The translations under genes were made by a program, and so were the position numbers. 51,773 nucleotides of DNA from Clostridiales bacterium. GTDB lineage: Bacteria; Bacillota; Clostridia; Peptostreptococcales; Anaerovoracaceae. The stretch covers positions 1 through 51,773 of the forward strand of contig JAAYHV010000047.1 in the NCBI GenBank assembly GCA_012744355.1. Direction: 5' to 3'. Below the pieces are notes generated by a model. The model saw only the letters and a list, made by a program, of their open reading frames with translations, was not told the DNA's origin and did no database searches. This document shows, piece by piece, positions 17,990 through 27,105 of the stretch (position 1 is its first letter; the number at the start of each line of letters is the position of its first letter).

Positions 17990-19116
17990 ACCTTCTTGCT
18001 ATCCTTTCTGGATATATTTAATAACATTCCCATACTAATTAAAAAAACTATAAGAGAGGTTCCACCGTAACTGATAAAGGGAAGTGTTATTCCAGTTGCA
18101 GGCATGGATGCTGTAACTACTGCAACGTTAATAATTACCTGAAAAGCAAGCATCATTGTTACACCAGACGCAAGCAGCATCCCTGCTTTATCCTTAGCAT
18201 TAACGGCTATTAAAAACCCTCTGTATATGAGTATTAAATAGCATATCATCATTACGGCAATACCAATGAATCCTAGTTCTTCACCTATAATAGCAAGTAT
18301 GAAATCATTTTGTGGTTCTGGTAAGTACAGGTACTTGGTTATACTACCACCCAATCCTCTTCCTTTAACTCCGCCATTTCCAAGCGCAATAAGCGACTGA
18401 GAAACTTGATATCCTTCTCCTAATTTATTTTCAAATGGATTCGTAAAATTTGTAAGACGATCATACCAGTGCGTGTTTTGCTTAAAAGTTAAAATGTACA
18501 TCATTCCTGCTGCAAATACACCTATAAAGCCTATTAAATATCCCCAGTTTAATCCTGCTATTAACATTATAGCTACCATAAGGGCGCATATTACTACAGC
18601 AGTTGACAAATTAGGCTGCTTGATTATTATTGCTGCATATACTGCCATGATTACAAAGAGTGGAACTAGTCCTGTCGTAAAGCTTCTTATTCTTTCTGGC
18701 TTATCAGCAAGAAAAGATGCTGTAAAAATTATTAACCCTAGCTTGGCAAGTTCGCTTGGTGTAATTCTAAAACCCATAATAGCAATCCACCTAGTAGCAT
18801 AATTTACTGTTACTCCAAGAGGCGTAAAAACTAAAATAAGAAGTAAAAAGCATATCCCTAATCCTACGGTCGCAACCTTTATATTAGTATACCAGTGATA
18901 GTCTAATCTCATAAATATTAACATAAATACTAGACCTACGCCCGCAAAAAAACATTGCCTTTTCAAGTAGTGATAAGGGTCACCCTCACCAACGTTCATA
19001 GTCGTGTAATAGCTTGCACTAAAAACCATGACTATACCAAATACGACAAACAGCACTACCATAAGTATTACAAGAAAATCATATTCTCCTTTTTTAGACA
19101 ATTTAAATATGTTCAA
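17986..19116 (-). CDS. ftsW: SEDS lipid II polymerase FtsW
   Basis: This 376-residue polytopic membrane protein (about ten segments) is a SEDS-family glycosyltransferase working with the class B penicillin-binding protein encoded upstream. Signature segments are GRGLGGSITKYLYLPEPQNDFILA followed by IIGEELGFIG, and the late GITLPFISYGGTSL. It could equally be a SpoVE-type paralog, but its place among mur genes favours the vegetative divisome. Confidence 0.94.
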   Translation of the reverse strand: MNIFKLSKKGEYDFLVILMVVLFVVFGIVMVFSASYYTTMNVGEGDPYHYLKRQCFFAGVGLVFMLIFMRLDYHWYTNIKVATVGLGICFLLLILVFTPLGVTVNYATRWIAIMGFRITPSELAKLGLIIFTASFLADKPERIRSFTTGLVPLFVIMAVYAAIIIKQPNLSTAVVICALMVAIMLIAGLNWGYLIGFIGVFAAGMMYILTFKQNTHWYDRLTNFTNPFENKLGEGYQVSQSLIALGNGGVKGRGLGGSITKYLYLPEPQNDFILAIIGEELGFIGIAVMMICYLILIYRGFLIAVNAKDKAGMLLASGVTMMLAFQVIINVAVVTASMPATGITLPFISYGGTSLIVFLISMGMLLNISRKDSKKV

Positions 19117-19129
19117 GCTATGCTCCTTT

Positions 19130-20509
19130 TTAACTTTCTAACAGTCCGACACAATCTTTAAAGTGTTCACCTCTTTGTTCGAAATTATCATACATATCCC
19201 AGCTTGCACATGCTGGAGACAATAAGACGTTATCACCATCATGTGATAGTTTTGCTGCTTTTAATACGCATGCATACATATCTTGCTCAATATATACTTC
19301 TTCAAATCCAGCTTTCTTGGCACTTTTTTCAATTATTTTCGCATCTCTTCCCATAAGTACCAATGCTTTTACTCTGCCTTTTAGGGCTTCACCTAAAACA
19401 TCAAAGTCCTGAGATTTGCCGTCTCCACCTGCAATTAAAATTATATCCTTTTTAATCGCGTCTAAAGCTATTAAAGTCGCATCAACGTTAGTTCCTTTAG
19501 AATCATTATAGTAATTTACTCCGTCCACGACTCTAACGTATTCTATTCTGTGCTTTACACCTCTAAATTCAGATATAGCCTTGCCTATAATTTCTGGATT
19601 TATTCCCGCATAAAAGCTAATCGCTGCAGCAGCTAGCACATTTTCTATATTGTGATCACCCAATATCTTTAAATCAGAAACGTTGCATATTAAATGCTTT
19701 TTACCGTTTTCATCTTTTATTATGATATCACCCTCTTTAACAAATGCACCAAATTTCAGCTCTTTGATTCTGCTGAACGGTGCAACTTTGGCTTTACAGT
19801 TCTTAGCTAGCTCAAAGCATTTTTTATCATCATAGTTTATAATCAGATAGTCTCCTTCATCTTGGTTTTCAAATATTCTAGCCTTAACATCTCCATAAGC
19901 CTTCATGGTTTTGTGCCTGTTTAAATGATCTGGCGTTATATTTAAGATTGCAGATATTTCGGGATTAAAATACTTTATCGTCTCTAACTGAAAACTGCTA
20001 GTCTCTGTAATTAACCACTGATCAGTTGTTGATTTAACTGATTCTGAGATAAGAGCAATCCCAATATTTCCAGCTACAGAATTTTTAACTCCTGCTTTTC
20101 TAAAGATTTCGCCCACCAATGTTGTTGTTGTTGTTTTGCCATTGGTTCCTGTTATTGCAATATATTTTCCTTGGCCTACTCTAAAAGCTATTTCCAGTTC
20201 GCCAATTACTTCAACGCCTTTAGCTCTGGCTTCATCTATAAAATCTAAATCAGGATTTACTCCCGGACTTAATACAAGCATATCAAAATCTTCCACGTTA
20301 GTAGGCTCAACTCCAAGGTAGCAATTAATTTTCTTGCCTTGTAAATATGATAGTAATTGAGGCTCAATGCCTTTTTCGGGTTTACTGTCTTGAATGGTAA
20401 CATTTGCACCCAGTGATAACAGAGCTTGAGTAGCCGCTACTCCGGATTTACCCATTCCGACAACCAGTATTTTTTTGTCTTCTATATTTTGTAAATTGCT
20501 TTTATACAT
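19130..20509 (-). CDS. murD: UDP-MurNAc-L-Ala:D-Glu ligase MurD
   Basis: The 459 residues fit MurD: an N-terminal UDP-binding Rossmann domain (KILVVGMGKSGVAATQALLSLGA), a central ATPase with the P-loop TGTNGKTTTT at about 120, and a C-terminal ligase domain (VNYYNDSKGTNVDATLIAL). It adds D-glutamate in the cytoplasmic phase of peptidoglycan synthesis. It follows mraY by 15 bases. Confidence 0.97.
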   Translation of the reverse strand: MYKSNLQNIEDKKILVVGMGKSGVAATQALLSLGANVTIQDSKPEKGIEPQLLSYLQGKKINCYLGVEPTNVEDFDMLVLSPGVNPDLDFIDEARAKGVEVIGELEIAFRVGQGKYIAITGTNGKTTTTTLVGEIFRKAGVKNSVAGNIGIALISESVKSTTDQWLITETSSFQLETIKYFNPEISAILNITPDHLNRHKTMKAYGDVKARIFENQDEGDYLIINYDDKKCFELAKNCKAKVAPFSRIKELKFGAFVKEGDIIIKDENGKKHLICNVSDLKILGDHNIENVLAAAAISFYAGINPEIIGKAISEFRGVKHRIEYVRVVDGVNYYNDSKGTNVDATLIALDAIKKDIILIAGGDGKSQDFDVLGEALKGRVKALVLMGRDAKIIEKSAKKAGFEEVYIEQDMYACVLKAAKLSHDGDNVLLSPACASWDMYDNFEQRGEHFKDCVGLLES

Positions 20510-20524
20510 AAAATCATCTCCTAA

Positions 20525-21487
20525 TTATACAGCTACAAAATACGCTATCACAGCGCAAATTAAAGTGGCCAACCAAAACATTAATACCACTATTTGTTCT
20601 TTCATTCCGCTTAGTTCAAAATGATGATGAAGTGGCGCCATTTTGAAGATTCTCTTTCCGCCGCTTACTTTAAAATATCCTACTTGTAGTACTACCGATA
20701 CTGCTTCTAATACGTATATAAGTCCTACAATCGGAATTAAGAGTTCCATTTTTAGAATTACGGCTGCTGCTACTATCGCACCACCTAGTCCCATAGAACC
20801 AGTATCTCCCATAAATATCTTAGCAGGATATTTATTATGTATTAGGAACCCTCCGCACGCGCCTGAAGTTGCTGCCATAGCCACCGTCATATAGTCGTTA
20901 CCTAAGTTTAAAGCTATAAGCGAAAATGTGAGTGCCACTATAAGCGTTACACCTGAAGCCAAACCATCTAGGCCATCTGTTAGATTAACGCTATTTGTAA
21001 CTGCCAATACTACAAATATAATGAAAGGTATATATAACCAACCAAAGTCTACAAATTTATCAGCTAGAGGAATCCATACGTTAGTACCTTCCTCTGTCAT
21101 GCGTGCCATATAAAAAGCAAATCCTGCAGCTACCAAAGTCTGCATTGCAATTTTCTGCCAAGCTCTAAGGCCCAAGTTGTCCTTCTTTGCCACCTTATAA
21201 TAATCATCTACGAACCCTATAATTCCGAATGCTAATGTCACACAAGCAAGAACAAAGGTTGCCTCATTAACTCTTCCGTCTAAAAGGATGCCCATCATAA
21301 GTCCTATGAAGATAGCTATCCCTCCCATAGTTGGAGTTCCTTCTTTCTTTAAGTGGGATTTAGGGCCTTCTCGTCTTACAAATTGCTTGAACTGTCTGTT
21401 TTTAAGATACGGAATTAGTACAGCTGTTAATATTGCTGTACTTCCAAACCCTATTGTGAAAATCATGATAACTTGTGGTAAATACAT
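20525..21487 (-). CDS. mraY: Phospho-MurNAc-pentapeptide transferase MraY
   Basis: This 320-residue integral membrane enzyme (about ten segments) transfers phospho-MurNAc-pentapeptide to undecaprenyl phosphate, forming lipid I. It shows the Mg-binding Asp pairs (GFVDDYYKVAKKDN), NLTDGLDGLASG, MGDTGSMGLGG and the His cluster PLHHHFE. The ribosome site AGGAG lies seven bases before the ATG. Confidence 0.98.
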   Translation of the reverse strand: MYLPQVIMIFTIGFGSTAILTAVLIPYLKNRQFKQFVRREGPKSHLKKEGTPTMGGIAIFIGLMMGILLDGRVNEATFVLACVTLAFGIIGFVDDYYKVAKKDNLGLRAWQKIAMQTLVAAGFAFYMARMTEEGTNVWIPLADKFVDFGWLYIPFIIFVVLAVTNSVNLTDGLDGLASGVTLIVALTFSLIALNLGNDYMTVAMAATSGACGGFLIHNKYPAKIFMGDTGSMGLGGAIVAAAVILKMELLIPIVGLIYVLEAVSVVLQVGYFKVSGGKRIFKMAPLHHHFELSGMKEQIVVLMFWLATLICAVIAYFVAV

Positions 21488-21497
21488 TTGTTGTCTC

Positions 21498-22898
21498 CTA
21501 ACCTATCTCTTCAATTTTGCTTACTATTTTTTCTAAGGCCATGCCCCTAGATGCTTTGACTAAAATAACATCACCGTCATTAAGCATGTCACCTAGTAAT
21601 GGGTATATTTCTTCCTTAGTTTTAAAATAATATATTTTTGTTACAGATGAAACCTTTTTTGCACCTTCAGCTATATCAACCGCGTGATCCCCAACAGCAA
21701 TAATCACATCTACATTCCTCTCAGCTGCGTATCTTCCTACTATATCATGAGCAGAAACAGTAGCATCTCCTAATTCATACATATCGCCTAATATTGCTAC
21801 TTTTCTTTGTCCTACCATACTTTTAAGTGTGTCTATTGCACTTAATACAGATTCCTTGCTAGCGTTATACGTATCATCGATTAAGGTAAACTTATCAGTT
21901 TTCTTGATTTCAAGTCTATTCTTTGTTATTTCCAAATCACTAAGGCCTCCAATAGCTTTTACTACAGGGATTCCTATTTCATTGGCAGCGACAATTGCTA
22001 GCGCCGCATTGTATGCGTTATGCTTGCCTAATATTGGAAGTTTTACCTCATATTCTAAGTCTGAATATGCCAAAGTAAATTCTATACCTTTATCGCCTAA
22101 ATCGCAAATGTTTTTTACTAAAATATCTGATTTCTTTTCGTCTCCTACAGAGGTTATTTGAAAATTCTTTCTAGTAATGTCGCGCACAAGCTTCTTATCT
22201 AAAAGATCACAACTTTCGTTAATTATCAGAGTGTTACTCTCATTAAAATATTTACTTATCTTTAGTTTCTCTTTTAGTATGCCTTCTCTAGATCCATATA
22301 TCTCTACATGGGAAGAACCTATGGTTGTTACTACTGCTACATCTGGCTTTACTATTTCAGCAAGCCTTTCAATGTTACCATCATAACCCATGCCCATCTC
22401 GATTATTACCACTTCCAAGTAACTGTCAAAGGTAAATATTGTAAGAGGAACGCCTACATTGTTATTTAGATTACCAATATTTCTTCCAGTTTTATAACTT
22501 TTTTTAACTATGCTATAAAGTAAATCCTTTGTAGTCGTTTTACCAACGCTACCTGTTACGCTGAGCTTTTTTACATCAAGAGTTTCTAAATATGCCTTGG
22601 CTAAATCTTGCAAGCCTATTAAGGTATCTTTAATTAATAATAAATTTATGTCGTTTTTTTTAGAAAACTTTTCCGCCCAAATTTCATCGGAAATTACAAA
22701 GGATTTACACCCTCTGTCATAAACTTCATCTAAAAATTTATGCGCATCATGCTTTACCCCAACCAGAGACACAAACAAACTATTTTCGTTTACCTTTCTT
22801 GAGTCAATACAAACATTATCGATAAATTTATCCCTATTTCCTTTAAGTAGTTTTCCTGAAATCGATTTTTCAACAAATCCTATATCTATTTTATCCAT
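21498..22898 (-). CDS. murF: UDP-MurNAc-tripeptide:D-Ala-D-Ala ligase MurF
   Basis: The 466 residues are a Mur ligase with ATP loop VTGSVGKTTTKDLL, the NLNNNVGVPLTIF segment and the C-terminal DDTYNASKESVLSAI motif. It completes the UDP-MurNAc-pentapeptide by adding D-Ala-D-Ala. The start lies 3 bases after the transpeptidase stop, with the ribosome site inside the upstream gene. Confidence 0.96.
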   Translation of the reverse strand: MDKIDIGFVEKSISGKLLKGNRDKFIDNVCIDSRKVNENSLFVSLVGVKHDAHKFLDEVYDRGCKSFVISDEIWAEKFSKKNDINLLLIKDTLIGLQDLAKAYLETLDVKKLSVTGSVGKTTTKDLLYSIVKKSYKTGRNIGNLNNNVGVPLTIFTFDSYLEVVIIEMGMGYDGNIERLAEIVKPDVAVVTTIGSSHVEIYGSREGILKEKLKISKYFNESNTLIINESCDLLDKKLVRDITRKNFQITSVGDEKKSDILVKNICDLGDKGIEFTLAYSDLEYEVKLPILGKHNAYNAALAIVAANEIGIPVVKAIGGLSDLEITKNRLEIKKTDKFTLIDDTYNASKESVLSAIDTLKSMVGQRKVAILGDMYELGDATVSAHDIVGRYAAERNVDVIIAVGDHAVDIAEGAKKVSSVTKIYYFKTKEEIYPLLGDMLNDGDVILVKASRGMALEKIVSKIEEIG

Positions 22899-22901
22899 TA
22901 T

Positions 22902-24905
22902 TTACTCCCAATATAACTGTACCGTTTCGCCTTGTTTAATTTTCTTACCTGCTTTTGGATATTGGTCAATGACTATGAATTCATCATCTTTCTCATTTGC
23001 AGGCGATATGTCCCATTTAAGTTTTTTTACCTCTAACATGTTTATAGCTTCTCCGCTCTTGTAACCTATAAGCTTAGGAACAATCACGTAGCCACTTTCC
23101 ATAGCAGCCTTTTCACTTTCAGTATAACTTGGTTTGACATTTAAGTACACCAATATTTTTTTCAAAATCTCTGTGGCGGTTGGTCCTGCAGTAGTAGCTC
23201 CAAAACTGTTTCCTTTTGGCGTATCTACAACAACAAGTACCGCTATTTGAGGATCGTCCATTGGAGCCATGCAAATAAACGATGCATTTGTTTTATCAGA
23301 ATAACCAGTCTTATCTGCTATATAAGCAGTACCAGTTTTGCCTCCAACTCTGTAACCGGGTATTTGAGCAAACTTTCCTCCGCCGTCAGTAATATAGTAC
23401 TCCATTATCTCTCTCATTTCATCGGATGTTTCCTCTGAAATTACTCTTCTTACAACTTTGTCTTCAAATTCTTTGACGGTCTTACCATTGCTGTCTGTTA
23501 TTTTCTTTACAACTTTAGGTTGCATAAGCATACCGTCGTTTCCCATAGCACATACTGCTGATATTAGCTGTATAGGAGTTACTGCTAGACCATGGCCGTA
23601 TCCCATAGTTGCTAAATCAACTATAGACATGGTCTCTTGGTTTTGTAATATTGCGTTTCCTTCTCCAGGTAAATCTATCCCGGTTGTTTCTGTAAAACCA
23701 TAGAGTTTTAAATATTTGTAATAATTGTCTTTACCTAAATCTAAAGCAACCCTCGCAAGAGCTGGATTACAAGAGTTTCCTACAGCCTGTTTTATGTTCT
23801 GAGTGCCGTGAGATACAGGACTCCAACAATTCAGCGTAGTATCTGCCACATTTATTTTAGTATTGCATACATAGGTAGAACCTGGTTTTGTAGTGCCCTC
23901 TTCGATAGCCGAAGAAGCACATACAAGTTTGAATGTTGACCCCGGCTCATATACATCGCTTACGATTGGATTTCTCCACATGCTATTTAAATAATCCGAT
24001 TGCTCCTGATATGATAGGCCTTTAAATTTTGCATATTCCTCTTCACTAGCGGGCCTAGACGGTGTATTCGGATCATAATCTGGAACCGTAGACATCGCTA
24101 ATACGTCACCTGTTTTAGGGTCCATTACTACGCATGTTATCTTATTTGCATCAGTTTTTTTCATGGCTTTATCTAAAGCATCTTCTACATAATGACCTAT
24201 TACTTCGTCAGTAGTTAGAACTAAATTATTTCCATCTTTTGCTCCATAATATAGTTGCTTACCCTGGGCTAAAGTATTTCCATCTCTATCTGTATTCTTA
24301 ACCCATCTGCCATATACTCCAGTAAGTTCATCGTTATACTGATATTCTATCCCGTATCTTCCTGTATTGTCGGAAGTCATGCCACCTATAAGTTGAGACA
24401 TAAAAGCTCCGTTAGGATATACCCTTGTTGTAGATGTCCTCACCACTATAGATGCATACCCTAAATCCATAACTTTTTTAACGGCTTCATAGTCATATTC
24501 ATCACCAATCTGAACCATGCTCTTATCTGAACTTAAAACTTTTTCCACTTTTTTATTGTCTATTTCTAAAATCTTAGACAATTCAGAAACAACCTGCTTC
24601 TTTTGCTCTTTGTCTTGATTTACATAAAGGCTTTGATTATATGCATATATTTTATAACTTTTAGCACTGATTGCCAGCTCCTTACCATCTCTGTCATATA
24701 TGCTTCCACGCTTTGGTTCTATATCCATATCTTCTGTTTGAACCTTTGCTGCTTCAGCATTTAGCTCATTAACCTTAACCACCTGTATATACGCAACTCT
24801 AAATACTAAAAGAGTGAAAGTCACCATTATAATAGCAAAAATAGCAGTGATTCTCCTTTTATTTGATAAGTCTATTTTATTTGTCTTACTTTTTCTTTTT
24901 TTCAC
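22902..24905 (-). CDS. Class B penicillin-binding protein (FtsI/SpoVD-like) with PASTA domain
   Basis: This septal D,D-transpeptidase cross-links peptidoglycan outside the membrane. Of 667 residues, about 18-40 form one membrane anchor, 45-230 the dimerisation domain, and 240-590 the transpeptidase. The active site has STFK with the nucleophile Ser323, an SCN motif and KTGT with Lys523. A single PASTA domain closes the protein (about 605-667, starting VIVPKLIGYKSGEAINML). PASTA on this protein is shared by SpoVD and several Firmicutes FtsI, so a sporulation role cannot be separated from a vegetative one by sequence alone. An 80-base gap with a terminator-like hairpin separates it from ftsL. 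Confidence 0.95.
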   Translation of the reverse strand: MKKRKSKTNKIDLSNKRRITAIFAIIMVTFTLLVFRVAYIQVVKVNELNAEAAKVQTEDMDIEPKRGSIYDRDGKELAISAKSYKIYAYNQSLYVNQDKEQKKQVVSELSKILEIDNKKVEKVLSSDKSMVQIGDEYDYEAVKKVMDLGYASIVVRTSTTRVYPNGAFMSQLIGGMTSDNTGRYGIEYQYNDELTGVYGRWVKNTDRDGNTLAQGKQLYYGAKDGNNLVLTTDEVIGHYVEDALDKAMKKTDANKITCVVMDPKTGDVLAMSTVPDYDPNTPSRPASEEEYAKFKGLSYQEQSDYLNSMWRNPIVSDVYEPGSTFKLVCASSAIEEGTTKPGSTYVCNTKINVADTTLNCWSPVSHGTQNIKQAVGNSCNPALARVALDLGKDNYYKYLKLYGFTETTGIDLPGEGNAILQNQETMSIVDLATMGYGHGLAVTPIQLISAVCAMGNDGMLMQPKVVKKITDSNGKTVKEFEDKVVRRVISEETSDEMREIMEYYITDGGGKFAQIPGYRVGGKTGTAYIADKTGYSDKTNASFICMAPMDDPQIAVLVVVDTPKGNSFGATTAGPTATEILKKILVYLNVKPSYTESEKAAMESGYVIVPKLIGYKSGEAINMLEVKKLKWDISPANEKDDEFIVIDQYPKAGKKIKQGETVQLYWE

Positions 24906-24926
24906 TTATTTGCCGCTCCTATATTA

Positions 24927-24962
24927 GAAAAAACAGCCACTCATTCTAGTGAATCAGTGGCT
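24927..24962 (-). terminator. Terminator-like hairpin inside the cell-wall operon
   Basis: On the minus strand a 7-bp stem (AGCCACT, 24962-24956, with AGTGGCT, 24941-24935) is extended past a G-G mismatch by ATTC/GAAT and followed by G then six T. It lies just after ftsL and before the penicillin-binding protein gene, so it could reduce distal expression. Confidence 0.7.
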
Positions 24963-24984
24963 AATTAGCAGTCTTTTATATTTA

Positions 24985-25515
24985 TCAGTTGTATGCCCCG
25001 TCTTTGATTATAGCAGCTAAACTTTCTTCTGGCATATCTTCCTCAGTCACATGAATGCATTTGCTTGGATCCGGATAAACCATCCCCAATTTTTCAAAGG
25101 CGACCTGCTCTATGTGTTCAATCTGACTGGCTTCACCAATTTTTATATTTAAACCGTCCACCTCAGATTGAATAAATCCATTTTCTTTAACAAGCTTGTT
25201 GTTTCCATTTTTTAAATCCGCTGAATATGCAGATAGCAGTACTATAGCAATGCACACGATTCCTATAAATATAATACTTATAATTGCTTTCCCTTTTTCT
25301 CCTGCGCTTATTGCCATACTATTTTTGCTTATTACTTTTGACATCAATATCTTATTCTTTTTCTTTTCTGTTTGCTTAATATTTCTATTTTGTCTGGTAG
25401 GCCTGTCCTGAATGCTCGGTGTTTCGAAATATGGATTATTCCCGAAATACGAGTCGCTACTAAATTCCCCTATTGAATTGTAGGTAGTAGCTGTACTATA
25501 CCTTGTTGTAGCCAT
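24985..25515 (-). CDS. ftsL: Cell division protein FtsL
   Basis: This 176-residue bitopic protein has a long polar cytoplasmic tail, one membrane segment at about 77-97 and a short leucine-zipper-like coiled coil, then IEHIEQVAFEKLGMVYPDPS, a sequence typical of FtsL ends. It would form the FtsQLB divisome subcomplex. The cytoplasmic tail is longer than usual. Identification rests on topology, the C-terminal motif and its position between rsmH and the transpeptidase gene. Confidence 0.82.
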   Translation of the reverse strand: MATTRYSTATTYNSIGEFSSDSYFGNNPYFETPSIQDRPTRQNRNIKQTEKKKNKILMSKVISKNSMAISAGEKGKAIISIIFIGIVCIAIVLLSAYSADLKNGNNKLVKENGFIQSEVDGLNIKIGEASQIEHIEQVAFEKLGMVYPDPSKCIHVTEEDMPEESLAAIIKDGAYN

Positions 25516-25523
25516 ATTTCACC

Positions 25524-26459
25524 TCACAATTTCTCAATAACTCTAAGTTTTGCACTTCTCGACCTAGGATTCACTTCTAGTTCATCCTCAGTGGGCGTTA
25601 GCGGTTTTTTGGTTACCTTTTTTACATCTGCTACTTTCCCACATACGCAAATCGGCAACTCTTTTGGGCAAGTACAAGGATTTAACCTGTTGTTAAACCT
25701 ATCTTTAACTATTCTGTCCTCTAAAGAATGAAAAGTTATTATTGAAAATCTGCCTTCTGACTTTAAAACATCAAGATAATCATCAATTGATTCTTCGAGG
25801 GCGTCCAGTTCACCGTTCACCTCAATTCGAATTGCTTGAAATGTGCGTTTAGCAGGATGAGGGCCATTTCTTCTAGCGGCCGCAGGTATAGCTGCTTTAA
25901 TAATACTAACTACCTCACCTGTAGTTTTAATTTCACCTTCTTGTCGGGCATTTATTATAAATTTAGCTATTCTAGCTGCCCATTTTTCTTCACCGTATTT
26001 ATTAATTACTGCAAATAATTCTTTTTCAGAATAAGTGTTTATGACATCATATGCTGAGAAACTGTCATCCTCGTTCATGCGCATATCCAGTGAAACATCT
26101 TGCATATAGGAAAACCCTCGTTCTCCATTATCAAGTTGGAAAGACGAAACTCCTAAATCCATAACAGCTCCATCGATGCCATCTATGTTTAATTCATTTA
26201 ATATCTCTTTGATATTGTTATAATTGTCATGTACAAATATTTTTTTACAATTATAATCTTTTAATCTATCACCAGCAGCATTAATTGCCGCGTTATCTCT
26301 ATCTATTCCAATCAGTAAGCCATTTTCATTTAATTTTTCACAGATGCCAGAAGCATGTCCCCCGCCACCTAATGTGCCGTCAACATATATTCCATCAGGT
26401 TTTATCTTTAAACTATTAATAGTTTCATCAAAGAGCACAGATACGTGTTTAAATTCCAT
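25524..26459 (-). CDS. rsmH: 16S rRNA m4C1402 methyltransferase RsmH (MraW)
   Basis: This Rossmann methyltransferase modifies 16S rRNA C1402 using SAM. The SAM loop reads [14 protein letters not shown], and the C-terminal region contains [13 protein letters not shown] possible ATG at 26465 directly abuts AGGAG, so I start at the second ATG, 26459, six bases after it (311 residues, [13 protein letters not shown]). It follows mraZ as in most bacteria. Confidence 0.96.
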   Translation of the reverse strand: MEFKHVSVLFDETINSLKIKPDGIYVDGTLGGGGHASGICEKLNENGLLIGIDRDNAAINAAGDRLKDYNCKKIFVHDNYNNIKEILNELNIDGIDGAVMDLGVSSFQLDNGERGFSYMQDVSLDMRMNEDDSFSAYDVINTYSEKELFAVINKYGEEKWAARIAKFIINARQEGEIKTTGEVVSIIKAAIPAAARRNGPHPAKRTFQAIRIEVNGELDALEESIDDYLDVLKSEGRFSIITFHSLEDRIVKDRFNNRLNPCTCPKELPICVCGKVADVKKVTKKPLTPTEDELEVNPRSRSAKLRVIEKL

Positions 26460-26468
26460 AACCATCTC

Positions 26469-26903
26469 CTAATAAAGACCAGTCAAAGCTTCAGCTATCT
26501 CTTCTTCGCTATACGCATTTTCATTAACCTCAGTAAATAGATTTCGGTCCCATACTTCAATAACTTTATTGGACCCAATAGTCACTAATTCCTTAGTTAT
26601 ACCTGCATACTCCATAAGCTCATCTGTTATCACTATTCTACCTTGACTATCTATATTGCATTCGACTGCATTACCGCTAAGGCTTCTGATAAAGGCCCTA
26701 ATTCTCTTGTCCGATTGCGGCAGACTATCCAGTTTTTCCATCTGGGCTTCCCAACGCTCTACAGTGTATATGTTTAGGCATTTATCCAGTCCTTTTGCAA
26801 CAAAACACTTACCTTTTAAAAGCTCACGATGCTTTGAAGGCACTATTATTCTGTTCTTCTGATCTATTGAGTTGTAATATTTACCAACAAATCTATCTGA
26901 CAT
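26469..26903 (-). CDS. mraZ: Transcriptional regulator MraZ
   Basis: The 144 residues contain two AbrB-like swapped-hairpin half-domains: KYYNSIDQKNRIIVPSKHRE at about 8-27 and the DSQGRIVITDELMEYAGI segment near residue 85. MraZ forms a ring-shaped oligomer that binds direct repeats before its own gene and regulates the cell-wall/division cluster. Exactly such repeats overlap the promoter here. The ATG at 26903 has GAGGAG seven bases upstream. Confidence 0.97.
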   Translation of the reverse strand: MSDRFVGKYYNSIDQKNRIIVPSKHRELLKGKCFVAKGLDKCLNIYTVERWEAQMEKLDSLPQSDKRIRAFIRSLSGNAVECNIDSQGRIVITDELMEYAGITKELVTIGSNKVIEVWDRNLFTEVNENAYSEEEIAEALTGLY

Positions 26904-26926
26904 GGCTATTCTCCTCTTAAATACAT

Positions 26927-26951
26927 CTCCATTTTACACCACACTTCCCCA
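26927..26951 (-). promoter_or_regulatory. MraZ operator: three TGGNG direct repeats
   Basis: TGGGG (26951-26947), TGGTG (26941-26937) and TGGAG (26931-26927) are spaced exactly 10 bp apart with 5-bp gaps. This is the known MraZ-box geometry (TGGGN repeats, 5-bp spacers), on the strand that reads toward mraZ. Confidence 0.82.
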
Positions 26952-26959
26952 TAAGGCAA
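26931..26959 (-). promoter_or_regulatory. mraZ operon promoter
   Basis: TTGCCT (26959-26954) and TAAAAT (26936-26931) are separated by 17 bp. All three MraZ boxes lie in the spacer or touch the -10, so MraZ binding would block RNA polymerase. The leader would be only about 20 nt. Confidence 0.72.
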
Positions 26960-27041
26960 CTAATTTATGGGCAATTCAACCACAAATATTTTGATTTATC
27001 ATTTTTTGCCAAATTACACCTATTTTTCTTCACGATTAAAA

Positions 27042-27071
27042 AGAGCAAACACTATATCTAGTGTTTGCTCT
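27042..27071 (-). terminator. Terminator of the lipid operon
   Basis: A perfect 13-bp inverted repeat (27042-27054 and 27059-27071) has a 4-base loop. On the minus strand it is followed by TTTTAAT. It lies 35 bases after the DUF6125-like gene and insulates the mraZ promoter from it. Confidence 0.85.
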
Positions 27072-27105
27072 AAATTCTTATATGCATATATGGGGCTTTT
27101 GTTAT

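Noticed and set aside
27079..27092. TATATGCATATA palindrome after the DUF6125-like gene
   Set aside because: It is a short A/T palindrome expected by chance in this base composition and has no gene start next to it.
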